A stretch of DNA of 55,685 nucleotides from Bacteroidota bacterium (GTDB lineage Bacteria > Bacteroidota > Bacteroidia > 2-12-FULL-35-15), in NCBI GenBank assembly GCA_016707685.1, contig JADJHE010000033.1, positions 1 to 55,685 of the forward strand. The letters run 5' to 3'. Positions 48,488-55,675 of this stretch are shown here, piece after piece (position 1 is the first letter of the stretch; each line of letters starts with the position of its first letter). The notes beneath the pieces were generated by a model. It was given only the letters and a program-made list of their open reading frames with translations. It searched no databases and was not told the DNA's origin. Position numbers and translations under genes: made by a program.

Positions 48488-49888
48488 ATGTTTATAGCAA
48501 AAGAAATACAAACAGCAGCATATTTATTTGCAAGTATTCTGTTCATTTTAAGTTTAGGAGGATTGTCCTCTCAGGAATCAGCAAAGCGCGGTGTCCTTTA
48601 CGGAATTGTAGGGATGATTGTAGCCATTATTGCTACCGTGTTGGGCCAAGGCGTTGCCGGACATATCTACATCATTGGAGCCATTGCAATTGCTTCCATC
48701 ATTGGATTAATGTTGGCACGTAAAGTAGAAATGACATCCATGCCACAGCTTGTTGCCATCCTTCACAGCTTTGTGGGATTAGCTGCTGTGTTAGTTGGAT
48801 TTGGTTCTTACTTAGATCCAAAAACACATGAACTAGTTGGTGCAGCACACATCATTCACTTGGTAGAGGTGTTCATCGGAATATTCATTGGAGCAATTAC
48901 CTTCACAGGTTCTATTATTGCTTGGGGAAAATTAGACGGAAAAGTTCCTTCAAAACCTTGGAGTTTTAAAGGATTACAAACCATGAACTTGGTATTGCTT
49001 TTAGTATGTACCGGTTTAGGAATATTGTTCTGCAAAGCAGATGGAACATCAGGTATGTTATTCTTGTTAATCATGACAGCCATTGCATCTTTCATTGGAG
49101 TAGTATTGGTAATGGCAATTGGTGGTGGCGATATGCCAGTAGTAGTTTCCATGTTAAACTCTTATTCAGGTTGGGCAGCATCAGCAGCAGGTTTTATGTT
49201 GGGCAACGATTTATTAATTGTAACAGGAGCATTGGTTGGTAGTTCAGGTGCTATTCTTTCTATGCACATGTGCCATGCAATGAACCGTTCATTCTTCTCT
49301 GTAATATTTGCAAGTGGAAGTGGAGCAGCAAAAGGTGGCGAGAAAAAAGCAATGGAAGGCGAAGTAACAGCATTGAATCACGAAGAAGTTGCTACATTAT
49401 TAAAAGAAGCAAAATCAGTGGTGATTGTACCAGGTTATGGTATGGCAGTAGCAAAAGCACAATACCCAATTTACGACATGGTACAAACATTACGTAAAGC
49501 AGGTAAAAATGTACGCTTTGCAATCCATCCAGTAGCTGGTCGTTTACCAGGACACATGAATGTATTGCTTGCCGAAGCAAATGTACCTTACGATATTGTA
49601 ATGGAAATGGACGAGATCAATGACGATATGCCAGATACCGATGTTGTAATGGTAATTGGTGCGAACGATGTAGTAAACCCAAGTGCGCAGGACGATCCAA
49701 ACAGTTCAATTTATGGAATGCCAGTAATTGAAGCTTGGAAAGCAGAAAAAGTAATCATCATGAAACGCTCTATGAGTGCAGGATATTCAGGGGAGGACAA
49801 TCCTTTGTTCTACAAACAAAATTCCGAAATGTTGTATGGTGATGCAAAGGACAGTGTAGAGAAAATTCTTGGTTTCTTAAAAGCATAA
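48488..49888 (+). CDS. pntB: NAD(P) transhydrogenase subunit beta
   Basis: A 466-residue inner-membrane partner of PntA. About eight or nine helices form the proton channel (residues about 5-270). The C-terminal domain III binds NADP(H): VVIVPGYGMAVAKAQYPIYD, HPVAGRLPGHMNVLLAEA, MVIGANDVVNPSAQDDPNS and MKRSMSAGYSGEDNPLF are all present as in E. coli PntB (462 residues). It is intact. A strong hairpin terminator lies 30 bp after its stop, and this is where the accessory island begins. Confidence 0.96.
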   Translation: MFIAKEIQTAAYLFASILFILSLGGLSSQESAKRGVLYGIVGMIVAIIATVLGQGVAGHIYIIGAIAIASIIGLMLARKVEMTSMPQLVAILHSFVGLAAVLVGFGSYLDPKTHELVGAAHIIHLVEVFIGIFIGAITFTGSIIAWGKLDGKVPSKPWSFKGLQTMNLVLLLVCTGLGILFCKADGTSGMLFLLIMTAIASFIGVVLVMAIGGGDMPVVVSMLNSYSGWAASAAGFMLGNDLLIVTGALVGSSGAILSMHMCHAMNRSFFSVIFASGSGAAKGGEKKAMEGEVTALNHEEVATLLKEAKSVVIVPGYGMAVAKAQYPIYDMVQTLRKAGKNVRFAIHPVAGRLPGHMNVLLAEANVPYDIVMEMDEINDDMPDTDVVMVIGANDVVNPSAQDDPNSSIYGMPVIEAWKAEKVIIMKRSMSAGYSGEDNPLFYKQNSEMLYGDAKDSVEKILGFLKA

Positions 49889-49918
49889 GCTTTATGTAAG
49901 ATTCCATGCAAAATTTGT

Positions 49919-49959
49919 AAAACAAAAACGCTCCGCAATTGTGGAGCGGTTTTGTTTTG
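49919..49959 (+). terminator. Terminator after pntB
   Basis: Near-perfect palindrome CGCTCC/GGAGCG (49929-49934 and 49943-49948) around GCAATTGT, between AACAAAAA and TTTTGTTTT runs that pair with each other. Confidence 0.8.
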
Positions 49960-50060
49960 ATGTATATTTGGGTGAATGAAGGAAATAAAATTTTAATATT
50001 TCAACGAGTAGAGATTAAGCATAGATACATTATGTATACATATAAATGAGTTATGGGTAA
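49951..50060 (+). repeat. Intergenic module copy A (with promoter-like TATATTTG)
   Basis: This copy shares most of its bases with copy B at 52016-52120. Common parts are TTTTGTTTTG, TATATTTG (49963-49970), GGAAATAAA, TATTTCAAnGAGTAGAGAT, ATACAT and ATATAAAT. TATATTTG matches the -7 box consensus; TGTG lies 19 bp upstream. It would drive the 106-residue gene at 50101. Confidence 0.6.
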
Positions 50061-50100
50061 TAAGTGCGGAAACGTAATAACTAAGACAATTCGTTAGACA

Positions 50101-50421
50101 ATGAAACTAATACCACTGACAAAAATTAAAGACGCAGACGAATTCTATAGAGGGACGCGATTTAGACTTTATAATGTTGGGCTCAACGTTAAAAGTAAAA
50201 AAGAGGACTATTACGAATATATGCTTACAGAAAACCCTTCAGACAATGAATACATGTTGCTTACAAATGTTGAGGGTTACAAAGCTGGGGCTACATTAGC
50301 TTTAGTAAAAATTAAAAAAAGCAAAACAAAAGTTGTCGTGACGGGAAAAGCAATTAAATTTTCAATCGGAACAGAAAATACTTTTTTACTCAAGGACAAA
50401 AACACTGAGGTGGACAAGTAA
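50101..50421 (+). CDS. Hypothetical protein, 106 residues
   Basis: I do not recognise it. It is a small soluble, lysine-rich protein with alternating hydrophobic strands (FRLYNVGLNV, KTKVVVTGKAIKFSI) and no signal peptide or helix-rich part, so it is probably a small beta-fold. It starts at an ATG just after GCTTAG-like AT-rich sequence and follows copy A of the intergenic module. The next gene begins 202 bp later; that gap has a partial inverted repeat (50579-50605) but no ORF. Being short and isolated beside an unusual larger gene, it could be an immunity or antitoxin partner. This is speculation. Confidence 0.45.
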   Translation: MKLIPLTKIKDADEFYRGTRFRLYNVGLNVKSKKEDYYEYMLTENPSDNEYMLLTNVEGYKAGATLALVKIKKSKTKVVVTGKAIKFSIGTENTFLLKDKNTEVDK

Positions 50422-50623
50422 GCGCAACATACCTGTGTGGCAATTACAACTTATAATACGGGTTTTGCGTTAGTGGAGGATAATGTAAATAGGAACATTT
50501 GAACAATTAATAAACGTTGGTACTGGCAGACAGTTTAGGGTTTCAAAGCCCACTAATATAAAAACCGAAATCGTTAGCTGTCATGTTATGACGACAGTGC
50601 AAACCTTAAACTGATTGCAAGAA

Positions 50624-51949
50624 ATGGATAACGACAAAATAGAAAATAATCCTTCTTACCAGAAATTTAAAAAGGACCTTGAAGGTGCAGAAGCTCTTCA
50701 ACGTTTGACAAAATTATTTTCTGTTTTTGGAGTTAAAAATGATGAATTGGGTGAGGTCTTTAGTCGTTTACCTGATTTGAAAAATCAAACTGAACTTCTA
50801 TCAAAAAGTCCAGATAAGTTTAATGGACATTTCTCAAAAAGAGGTTGGATTGCTCATGAATCAATGAGTTCTGATTTAATGCTTACCTCAATTGAATTAG
50901 CTGATAAAGGGTTAATAGACATTGCAGAGAAAGAATTAACTAATTACTATAGTTCTGATAAAATGCATTGGTTATTGCGTCAAGTCAAAAGTATTGACGC
51001 ATTTTCTGTTCGATATAATTTGTTGAAATTGGCTTATGAAGACACAATAGCTGAACGCTATCATTCTTCCGTTCCGATTTTACTAATGATGATTGATGGT
51101 GCCGTCAACGACATCGATAAGAGTAAAGGTTTTTTTGCTGAAAATACCAATTTAACCGCTTGGGATTCTATTGCAGCACACAGTACTGGATTGTCTGCTC
51201 TTAAAGAAATTTTCAGCGATAGCAGAAAGAAAACAAATAGCGAAGAAATCACTCTTCCTTTTAGGCATGGGATTCTTCACGGCAGAGATTTATGTTATGC
51301 AAACAAAATGGTCACCGCAAAATGTTGGGCTGCACTTTTTGCAATTAAGGATTGGGCATTTGCAATAAAACAAGGAAAGAAAAATCCACCTCCACCAGAA
51401 CCCGAATTAACATTTGAAGAAAATCTTTCACAGTTGAAAAAAACATTAGATGATTATTCGGAAAGTAAAAAAAGAAATGAAAGTGTTAGTAAGAAAGTTG
51501 AAGAATGGAAAGCCCGCCAATTATTAATAGGGATTGATATTCCTGAAAAGGGAGCATCTAACGATTACAAAAATTTCACTCCTGAACAAGAAGCTATTCG
51601 ATTTGCAGAATATTGGAGCAAAAATAATTTTGGGAGTATCGCGAAACAAATTCACCACTTTATAAAAGGACAAATAAATGAAAAAAAGGAAGCAGGAAAA
51701 ACAAGAAAAGTTTTTGAAGGAAAAAAATTGCTTGACTATAAAATTGTAAAGGTTGTTGACTGTTCTCCTGCAATCACCGAAGTCTCTTTAGCAATCACAG
51801 TAGAGCATGAAAACAAACAATGCAACAAAGAAATTACACTGAGATTTATTTACGATGGACCTAAAGGTGAAATTCTAATTTTTGGAGACACAGGCGGACA
51901 ATGGAAATTTATTGAAAACTTCTTTCATCAAATACAATACATTTATTAA
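50624..51949 (+). CDS. Uncharacterised protein with HEPN-like R-x4-H motif
   Basis: A 441-residue soluble protein of unknown function. ATG 50624 is preferred to TTG 50615. The N-terminal part is helical and Asp/Lys-rich (GWIAHESMSSDLMLTSIELADKG). Near residues 210-220 the stretch LPFRHGILHGRDLCYANKM gives R214-x4-H219, the catalytic signature of HEPN RNase folds, followed by a helix (AKCWAALFAIKDWAFAI). A Lys/Pro linker follows, with a C-terminal domain (about 330-441) of mixed strands that may be NTF2-like. HEPN proteins are common in toxin-antitoxin and antiphage systems. No nucleotidyltransferase (MNT) partner is nearby. The assignment is motif-based only. Confidence 0.5.
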   Translation: MDNDKIENNPSYQKFKKDLEGAEALQRLTKLFSVFGVKNDELGEVFSRLPDLKNQTELLSKSPDKFNGHFSKRGWIAHESMSSDLMLTSIELADKGLIDIAEKELTNYYSSDKMHWLLRQVKSIDAFSVRYNLLKLAYEDTIAERYHSSVPILLMMIDGAVNDIDKSKGFFAENTNLTAWDSIAAHSTGLSALKEIFSDSRKKTNSEEITLPFRHGILHGRDLCYANKMVTAKCWAALFAIKDWAFAIKQGKKNPPPPEPELTFEENLSQLKKTLDDYSESKKRNESVSKKVEEWKARQLLIGIDIPEKGASNDYKNFTPEQEAIRFAEYWSKNNFGSIAKQIHHFIKGQINEKKEAGKTRKVFEGKKLLDYKIVKVVDCSPAITEVSLAITVEHENKQCNKEITLRFIYDGPKGEILIFGDTGGQWKFIENFFHQIQYIY

Positions 51950-51995
51950 TTGGCCCCCCAGTAGGCGATAGACTTGGCCTTTGGCCGTTTTAATC

Positions 51996-52012
51996 TGTAA
52001 GCTCCGCTTACA
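51996..52012. repeat. Hairpin repeat TGTAAGC-TCC-GCTTACA, copy 1
   Basis: A perfect 7-bp stem with a three-base loop, followed by T-rich DNA. The same 17-mer recurs at 53005. It lies 47 bp after the HEPN-like gene, so it may act as its terminator. Confidence 0.7.
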
Positions 52013-52015
52013 ATG

Positions 52016-52120
52016 TTTTGTTTTGGTTATATTTGTTTCAATAAGGGAAATAAAGTATCCTAGTATTTCAATGAGTAGAGATAAAGGATACATTTTTTCA
52101 TATAAATAGTTAGTGATAAG
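52016..52120 (+). repeat. Intergenic module copy B (with TATATTTG)
   Basis: This copy aligns with copy A at 49951-50060 over about 105 bp with few gaps. TATATTTG is at 52028-52035. It lies directly before the 272-residue secreted protein gene. Confidence 0.6.
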
Positions 52121-52138
52121 GTAGTAATGACATAATAA

Positions 52139-52957
52139 ATGAGACACCTGCAAGTGATTTTTCTTTTTCTTATAACCACATTTTGCTACTCGCAAGACAA
52201 AGATGTCGTGTTTTCTCTTAAGGGAAAAGTAACAGACTGTATAACTAACGAATCGGTGAAAGGCATAGCACTTAAGCTTATCTGCAGCGACCGAAGAGTA
52301 ATGTTTGATACAACAGACAACTCCGGTGAATATTCCTTTGAACACTCAATTTTAAAAAAAGATAGAGAATATATTTTAATTGCTTTGCCAACTTTGACGC
52401 TAACTTATTCTCAGGAGAAATTTAAATTTGGAACAATAGACTCTACTACAACTAAAGACATTCTTAAAGACTTCTGCTTGTCAGTAAATCCAAGCTGTTC
52501 TGTAGACGCCACAAAGTCTGAATGGAATACATATCGTGACACAGTTAATACTGGTTTTATCATGACCTTTAAATATCCTGAAAACTTATTTGTAGAAAGT
52601 ATTGAGAACGGGAGATGTGTAGGAGAACTTACCAAGCCTAAAATTGCAGATGATTCAGTTCCGAATACAATGAAATGGTGTATCTGGATGAGTGACACTG
52701 CCACAGAAACAATAGATTCTTTAATTTCCTCGCAGAAATATTTTTACAAAGGAAAGGTTACAGAACAACGTGAAAATATAACTATTAATCACATGGATGC
52801 TGTGCGCGTTACTTTTATAAGTAACGACAAAAATGACCCATACAGACAAATGATTTACATTAAAAAGTATTCCACCTTATTTGAAATCATTAATAATTAT
52901 GGCGTAGACAAAAATTTCGAAATTTTCTACAACAGTTTGATAATTGAAAAAAACTAA
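52139..52957 (+). CDS. Secreted protein with carboxypeptidase-regulatory-like domain
   Basis: A 272-residue exported protein. The signal peptide (MRHLQVIFLFLITTFCYSQ) is followed by a beta-sandwich of the CarboxypepD_reg type (about residues 28-75; LKGKVTDCITNESVKGIALKL, FDTTDNSGEYSF). The remaining 190 residues form an unknown domain with several Cys (FCLSVNPSCSVD, GRCVGE, KWCIWMS) and resemble no family I can name. It is flanked by module copy B before it and a small hairpin after it. The regulatory-like domain commonly binds other beta proteins at the cell surface. It is intact. Confidence 0.6.
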   Translation: MRHLQVIFLFLITTFCYSQDKDVVFSLKGKVTDCITNESVKGIALKLICSDRRVMFDTTDNSGEYSFEHSILKKDREYILIALPTLTLTYSQEKFKFGTIDSTTTKDILKDFCLSVNPSCSVDATKSEWNTYRDTVNTGFIMTFKYPENLFVESIENGRCVGELTKPKIADDSVPNTMKWCIWMSDTATETIDSLISSQKYFYKGKVTEQRENITINHMDAVRVTFISNDKNDPYRQMIYIKKYSTLFEIINNYGVDKNFEIFYNSLIIEKN

Positions 52958-52962
52958 TGCAA

Positions 52963-52978
52963 AGCACCACTAGGTGCT
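52963..52978. other. Small hairpin after the secreted protein gene
   Basis: AGCACC/GGTGCT with loop ACTA, 6-bp stem, 5 bp after the stop, followed after about 27 bp by the TGTAAGC hairpin. It may be part of a terminator or a repeat remnant. Confidence 0.3.
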
Positions 52979-53004
52979 AGGCTTCGTCTTTGTCAGTTTT
53001 TATC

Positions 53005-53021
53005 TGTAAGCTCCGCTTACA
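53005..53021. repeat. Hairpin repeat TGTAAGC-TCC-GCTTACA, copy 2
   Basis: Identical 17-bp palindrome to the copy at 51996. It is followed by TATATTTG at 53032-53039, as copy 1 is, so the two hairpin plus -7 box units are homologous. Further downstream, similarity to copies A and B is weak. Confidence 0.7.
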
Positions 53022-53220
53022 TTGTTTTTGTTATATTTGGGTACAAATTTTTTTAAGGGTTGGTGATAAATGTGTTTTTTTGTAAGAGAGTTAGCACTAT
53101 GGTTCGAACGGGAAACCACAAATTAAAAAAGAAGGAAAGCTTTGTGTAACAAGACAAAAAAAGACCAATACTCGCAAGGACTTGGAACGTATATTGTAAT
53201 TTATACATTAAACTCTTACA

Positions 53221-53943
53221 ATGAAAATTTGGATTAAAACAAATAGAATTTCACTTTTAATATCAGTCTTTTTCTATATTGTATTTCAAGCATTTTATAT
53301 GTTCGCTGGCAAAGAAGGAAAAATATATTGTTGGCTATTTTTATATATTTCATTGTTGATTTTTTTCAATACTCTTCCTAAAAATAAATTTCTAACTCCA
53401 ATACTTTTAATTATTCAGATTCCGATATTGCTTTTAAACTTAATACATCCGTTTATACAAACTGGATTAATGTTTATGTTGGTTTTTGTATCCTCATTCG
53501 TGTTGTTATCATTATTATTTAATTTTTTTCCAGAATATCCATTTGGATTAGATTTGAATTTAGCTTCAAAGCTTTATTTAATACTAATATTAGGTAGCGT
53601 AATTCTTACTTTATGGGGTGCTCGTTTGATAAAATATTTTAATTCGATAGTAAACAATAACAGAACAGAAGAAAGGGAAAAAGCACAACTAGAGTTTACC
53701 TTAGAAATTGTAAATAAGGATAGAATAACATTTTTGATTTATTTATTTTACTTTTTATATTTAATCCCTTATTCTGTTTCGGCACTTTCAAATATTAGTC
53801 TTTTTGGAAATCCTAGCATAGATAAGTCAATTTTTAACGCATTTATTTCTTATACAGCATTTGAAAGGGTTTTAGCAAACACCAAATTGATAAAAATTGA
53901 TTTTAAAAAATTTTTATCAAAACTTTTTAAAGCATGGGAATAA
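53221..53943 (+). CDS. Polytopic membrane protein of unknown function
   Basis: A 240-residue protein with about six hydrophobic helices: ISLLISVFFYIVFQAFYMF, IYCWLFLYISLLIFF, TPILLIIQIPILLLNLI, GLMFMLVFVSSFVLLSLLF, LYLILILGSVILTLWGARL and FLIYLFYFLYLIPYSVSAL. A short charged segment sits between helices five and six (NNNRTEEREKAQLEF). I do not recognise a family. Its lysine-rich AT-biased codon use is stronger than that of the core genes, as expected for an accessory gene. It has its own likely promoter in the preceding gap (53032-53039). The gene is intact. Confidence 0.5.
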   Translation: MKIWIKTNRISLLISVFFYIVFQAFYMFAGKEGKIYCWLFLYISLLIFFNTLPKNKFLTPILLIIQIPILLLNLIHPFIQTGLMFMLVFVSSFVLLSLLFNFFPEYPFGLDLNLASKLYLILILGSVILTLWGARLIKYFNSIVNNNRTEEREKAQLEFTLEIVNKDRITFLIYLFYFLYLIPYSVSALSNISLFGNPSIDKSIFNAFISYTAFERVLANTKLIKIDFKKFLSKLFKAWE

Positions 53944-53962
53944 TAGTTTTTATAAAGCAATC

Positions 53963-54100
53963 ATGAAATTTCATAATGCTTTACACTTCACCTCAATCAT
54001 TACCTCCTTTTTCATTTTCATTGCATCCTTTTACAAAAGCATTGCATGTTTTTTAAATGTTATTGCATGCTTTTTAAAGAGCATTGCTAATTATTGTTAA
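53963..54100 (+). CDS. Possible 45-residue hydrophobic peptide with heptad repeat
   Basis: A small ORF whose C-terminal half is a 7-residue repeat (IASFYKS, IACFLNV, IACFLKS, IANYC). It overlaps the 21-bp-period DNA repeat and could equally be an accident of it. No signal peptide or partner is known. It lies 22 bp after the membrane protein gene. I give it low weight: the regular DNA period explains the peptide as well as the reverse. Confidence 0.25.
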   Translation: MKFHNALHFTSIITSFFIFIASFYKSIACFLNVIACFLKSIANYC

Positions 54101-54131
54101 TTCATTGCATCTTTTTCTCTAAAGCATTAAA
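53999..54131. repeat. 21-bp-period direct repeats upstream of the XRE regulator
   Basis: The core ATTGCAT (once ATTGCTA) starts at 54020, 54041, 54062, 54083 and 54104: steps of exactly 21 bp. Weaker matches lie at 53999 (ATTACCT) and 54126 (ATTAAAA). Each core is followed by a T run and an A-rich end. The period is two helical turns. The array ends about 60 bp before the ATG of the HTH gene. Confidence 0.75.
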
Positions 54132-54190
54132 ATATTTTGCAGAAGTAGTACGTTTTCTTTTAAAACATTTTCACATTTTAACTTCATTCC

Positions 54191-54559
54191 ATGCTACACT
54201 TAGATCTTTACAGGGTATTTGAAGACAAAGGAATTGATAATCCGCATCATTTCTTAAAACAAAATGGTTTTACGGCTCATACCACCAGCAGGCTTTTAAA
54301 CAATAAAGTAGAAAGCATTTCATTCAAGCATTTAGAACAAATTTGTTTGCTGCTCAATTGCTCCATCGATGACCTCTTTTCTTGGAAAAACAATGACAAA
54401 ACTGGTCTCTACAAAAACCATGAACTTCAAAAACTCAAACGCGGCCAACCAAAAGGAAACATTACCAATTCCCTAAAACAACTCCCACTCAATAAACTAA
54501 ACGATGTCCGTAACTACATCGATCAAATTGCAAAAAGCTGGCAAGTAAAATTTAATTAA
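54191..54559 (+). CDS. XRE-type helix-turn-helix protein
   Basis: A 122-residue DNA-binding protein. Residues 1-65 are a Cro/C1-type HTH domain: MLHLDLYRVFEDKGIDNPHHFLKQNGFTAHTTSRLLNNKVESISFKHLEQICLLLNCSIDDLFSW. A hydrophilic tail follows (KRGQPKGNITNSLKQLPLNKLNDVRNYIDQIAKSW) with a final helix that may mediate dimerisation. It is a regulator rather than a phage repressor, since nothing phage-like is nearby. The 21-bp-spaced repeat in front of it could be its own operator array. It is intact. Confidence 0.85.
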   Translation: MLHLDLYRVFEDKGIDNPHHFLKQNGFTAHTTSRLLNNKVESISFKHLEQICLLLNCSIDDLFSWKNNDKTGLYKNHELQKLKRGQPKGNITNSLKQLPLNKLNDVRNYIDQIAKSWQVKFN

Positions 54560-54562
54560 CCA

Positions 54563-54580
54563 TCCCGAAAGCTATTGGGA
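54563..54580. repeat. Dispersed palindrome TCCCGAAAGCTATTGGGA
   Basis: An imperfect 18-bp palindrome of a type (TCCCGATAGCTATCGGGA-like) common in Bacteroidota intergenic DNA. It lies 4 bp after the XRE stop and may serve as a transcription end signal or REP-like element. Confidence 0.5.
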
Positions 54581-54689
54581 CGCCTTTATCAATGTAACTA
54601 GATGTGCTACACATCACATGCTATTAATTTATTTTCCCTTTTTAGTTTTAATCCTTTTTAGTAAATTTGACTGTTAAAATAGTTCTACA

Positions 54690-54918
54690 ATGACAACAGC
54701 AGCAATTAAAAAGCAAATAGATGGATACTTGCCTTTATTAACCAATAAGCAACAAGAATTGCTTTTGGAAATGGTAAAGAGTTTTTTGAATGTTGATAAA
54801 GATGTTAAGCGTATTACACGTAAACAGTACAACAAAGAAATCAATCGATGCTTCCCGATCGAGGAAATTCTGCGAAACATGAAGAGGCTCCTAAAAAGAG
54901 TTATCTGAAAGTGGGTAA
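54690..54918 (+). pseudogene. Type II toxin-antitoxin antitoxin, frameshifted
   Basis: A small antitoxin-like protein. The first frame gives MTTAAIKKQIDGYLPLLTNKQQELLLEMVKSFL and RITRKQYNKEIN. The frame then slips twice: GNSAKHEEA is in another frame, and KELSESG with stop TAA at 54916-54918 is in the third. The repaired length (about 75 residues) suits an antitoxin preceding a RelE/ParE toxin. Its end overlaps the GTG start of the toxin by 8 bp, a typical coupled arrangement. No clear DNA-binding domain can be named. The breaks could be errors or true decay. Confidence 0.55.
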
Positions 54919-55223
54919 AACAAAAGCTATACCATTATTTGGGATAGAATTTAGCTTGATCACTTCAAATCTATTTTGAATTTCTTTCCAAGCGGAGTTC
55001 TCTAGCTCCCAAAATTGTAAAAGAAGGTGTTTTATCTCGTTTAAACGATGTAAAAAAGAATGCACTGATTTTTGAACTGGATAAATTAAAAGATACACCC
55101 AATAAAGAGTTTAGAGCATTTGTTGTTTATAGCTATAGAGTTACTTATCAAATAAAATCAGATACCAGAGAAATTCGTGTATTAAGAGTAAGGCATACAA
55201 GCAGAGAGCCTTTGGGTTATTAG
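54911..55223 (+). pseudogene. RelE/ParE family toxin, frameshifted
   Basis: A toxin of the RelE/ParE fold, normally an mRNA interferase or gyrase poison held by its antitoxin. The start would be GTG 54911 (VGKTKAIP). The reading then needs several frame changes: WDRI is separated by an in-frame stop from LDHFKSILNF, and another stop comes before APKIVKEGVLSRLNDVKKNALIFELDKLKDTPN. From there the frame is clean: EFRAFVVYSYRVTYQI, EIRVLRVRHTSREPLGY, ending at TAG 55221. The C-terminal part has the usual ParE/RelE strands (YRVTYQI, IRVLRVRHT). It is broken in this assembly. The nature of the family is fairly clear. Confidence 0.7.
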
Positions 55224-55244
55224 TTTATATTTGATCATTCCCAA

Positions 55245-55343
55245 GTGCTTGAGCTTTTGGCGGATAAACAAATAGATGGAATGCTGAATGTTGTGAATCA
55301 AAAGAAATTTAATCTTTTAAAAAATTACTATGACAACAATTGA
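55245..55343 (+). CDS. Possible 32-residue ORF
   Basis: A GTG-started frame reading about LELLADKQIDGMLNVVNQKKFNLLKNYYDNN. It overlaps the start of the next small ORF by 14 bp, as in coupled small-gene pairs. It could be the tail of a damaged gene. There is no family match. Confidence 0.25.
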   Translation: MLELLADKQIDGMLNVVNQKKFNLLKNYYDNN

Positions 55344-55479
55344 AATTCAACTTGAAGAGAAAATTAAAATTCTAAAAGGACTTGAGAAAGCTTATGAAAA
55401 ACTTTTAGAATTTAAGAAAATTAAAAATACAGAACTTGTTGTATTGCGCGATAACAAAATCGTGAAATTAAAGCTGTAA
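55330..55479 (+). CDS. Small charged protein of unknown function (49 residues)
   Basis: It begins MTTIEIQLEEKIKILKGLEKAYEKLLEF and ends VVLRDNKIVKLKL. It is helical and coiled-coil-like with many Lys and Glu. Similar short proteins occur beside toxin-antitoxin and mobile loci in Bacteroidota, but I know no function. The next frame (REIKAVKFSEIVFYKMKSTD) fits on so well that the two small ORFs may be one gene split by an indel at about 55460. Confidence 0.4.
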   Translation: MTTIEIQLEEKIKILKGLEKAYEKLLEFKKIKNTELVVLRDNKIVKLKL

Positions 55480-55505
55480 AATTCAGTGAAATAGTCTTTT
55501 ACAAA

Positions 55506-55675
55506 ATGAAATCTACTGATAAAGTTAATAGTAAAGAACTTTACATTGAATCGATCTTAGATAAATTCCAATCTGTAATGCCTGAAGTTCACAGACAGGT
55601 AAAGGTGTATGAAGAAAACGAAAAGCAGGGAAGTTAACACCTACTCCTAAAAACAATCCATTGTTTGGAAAATAA
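55506..55675 (+). CDS. Small protein of unknown function, with one frameshift
   Basis: The ATG at 55506 gives MKSTDKVNSKELYIESILDKFQSVMPEVHRQVKVYEENEKQG and a stop at 55635. Shifting one base gives KLTPTPKNNPLFGK with a stop at 55673. The TP-rich tail fits better than the premature stop, so a lost base near 55628 is likely. The protein is 50-60 residues, highly charged, and may be joined to the 49-residue ORF upstream. No family is known. Confidence 0.35.

Noticed and set aside
50080..50620. Integron cassette and attC site around the 106-residue gene
   Set aside because: GTTAGAC directly before the ATG at 50101 looks like an attC end, but no matching RYYYAAC partner with a proper hairpin was found before or after, and no integrase is visible.
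53096..53122. tRNA-like GGTTCGAA
   Set aside because: The 7-bp loop motif is there, but no acceptor stem or other arms can be formed around it.
53999..54131. CRISPR or minisatellite array
   Set aside because: A 21-bp period with no spacers is too short for CRISPR. The fixed helical spacing fits a binding-site array better.
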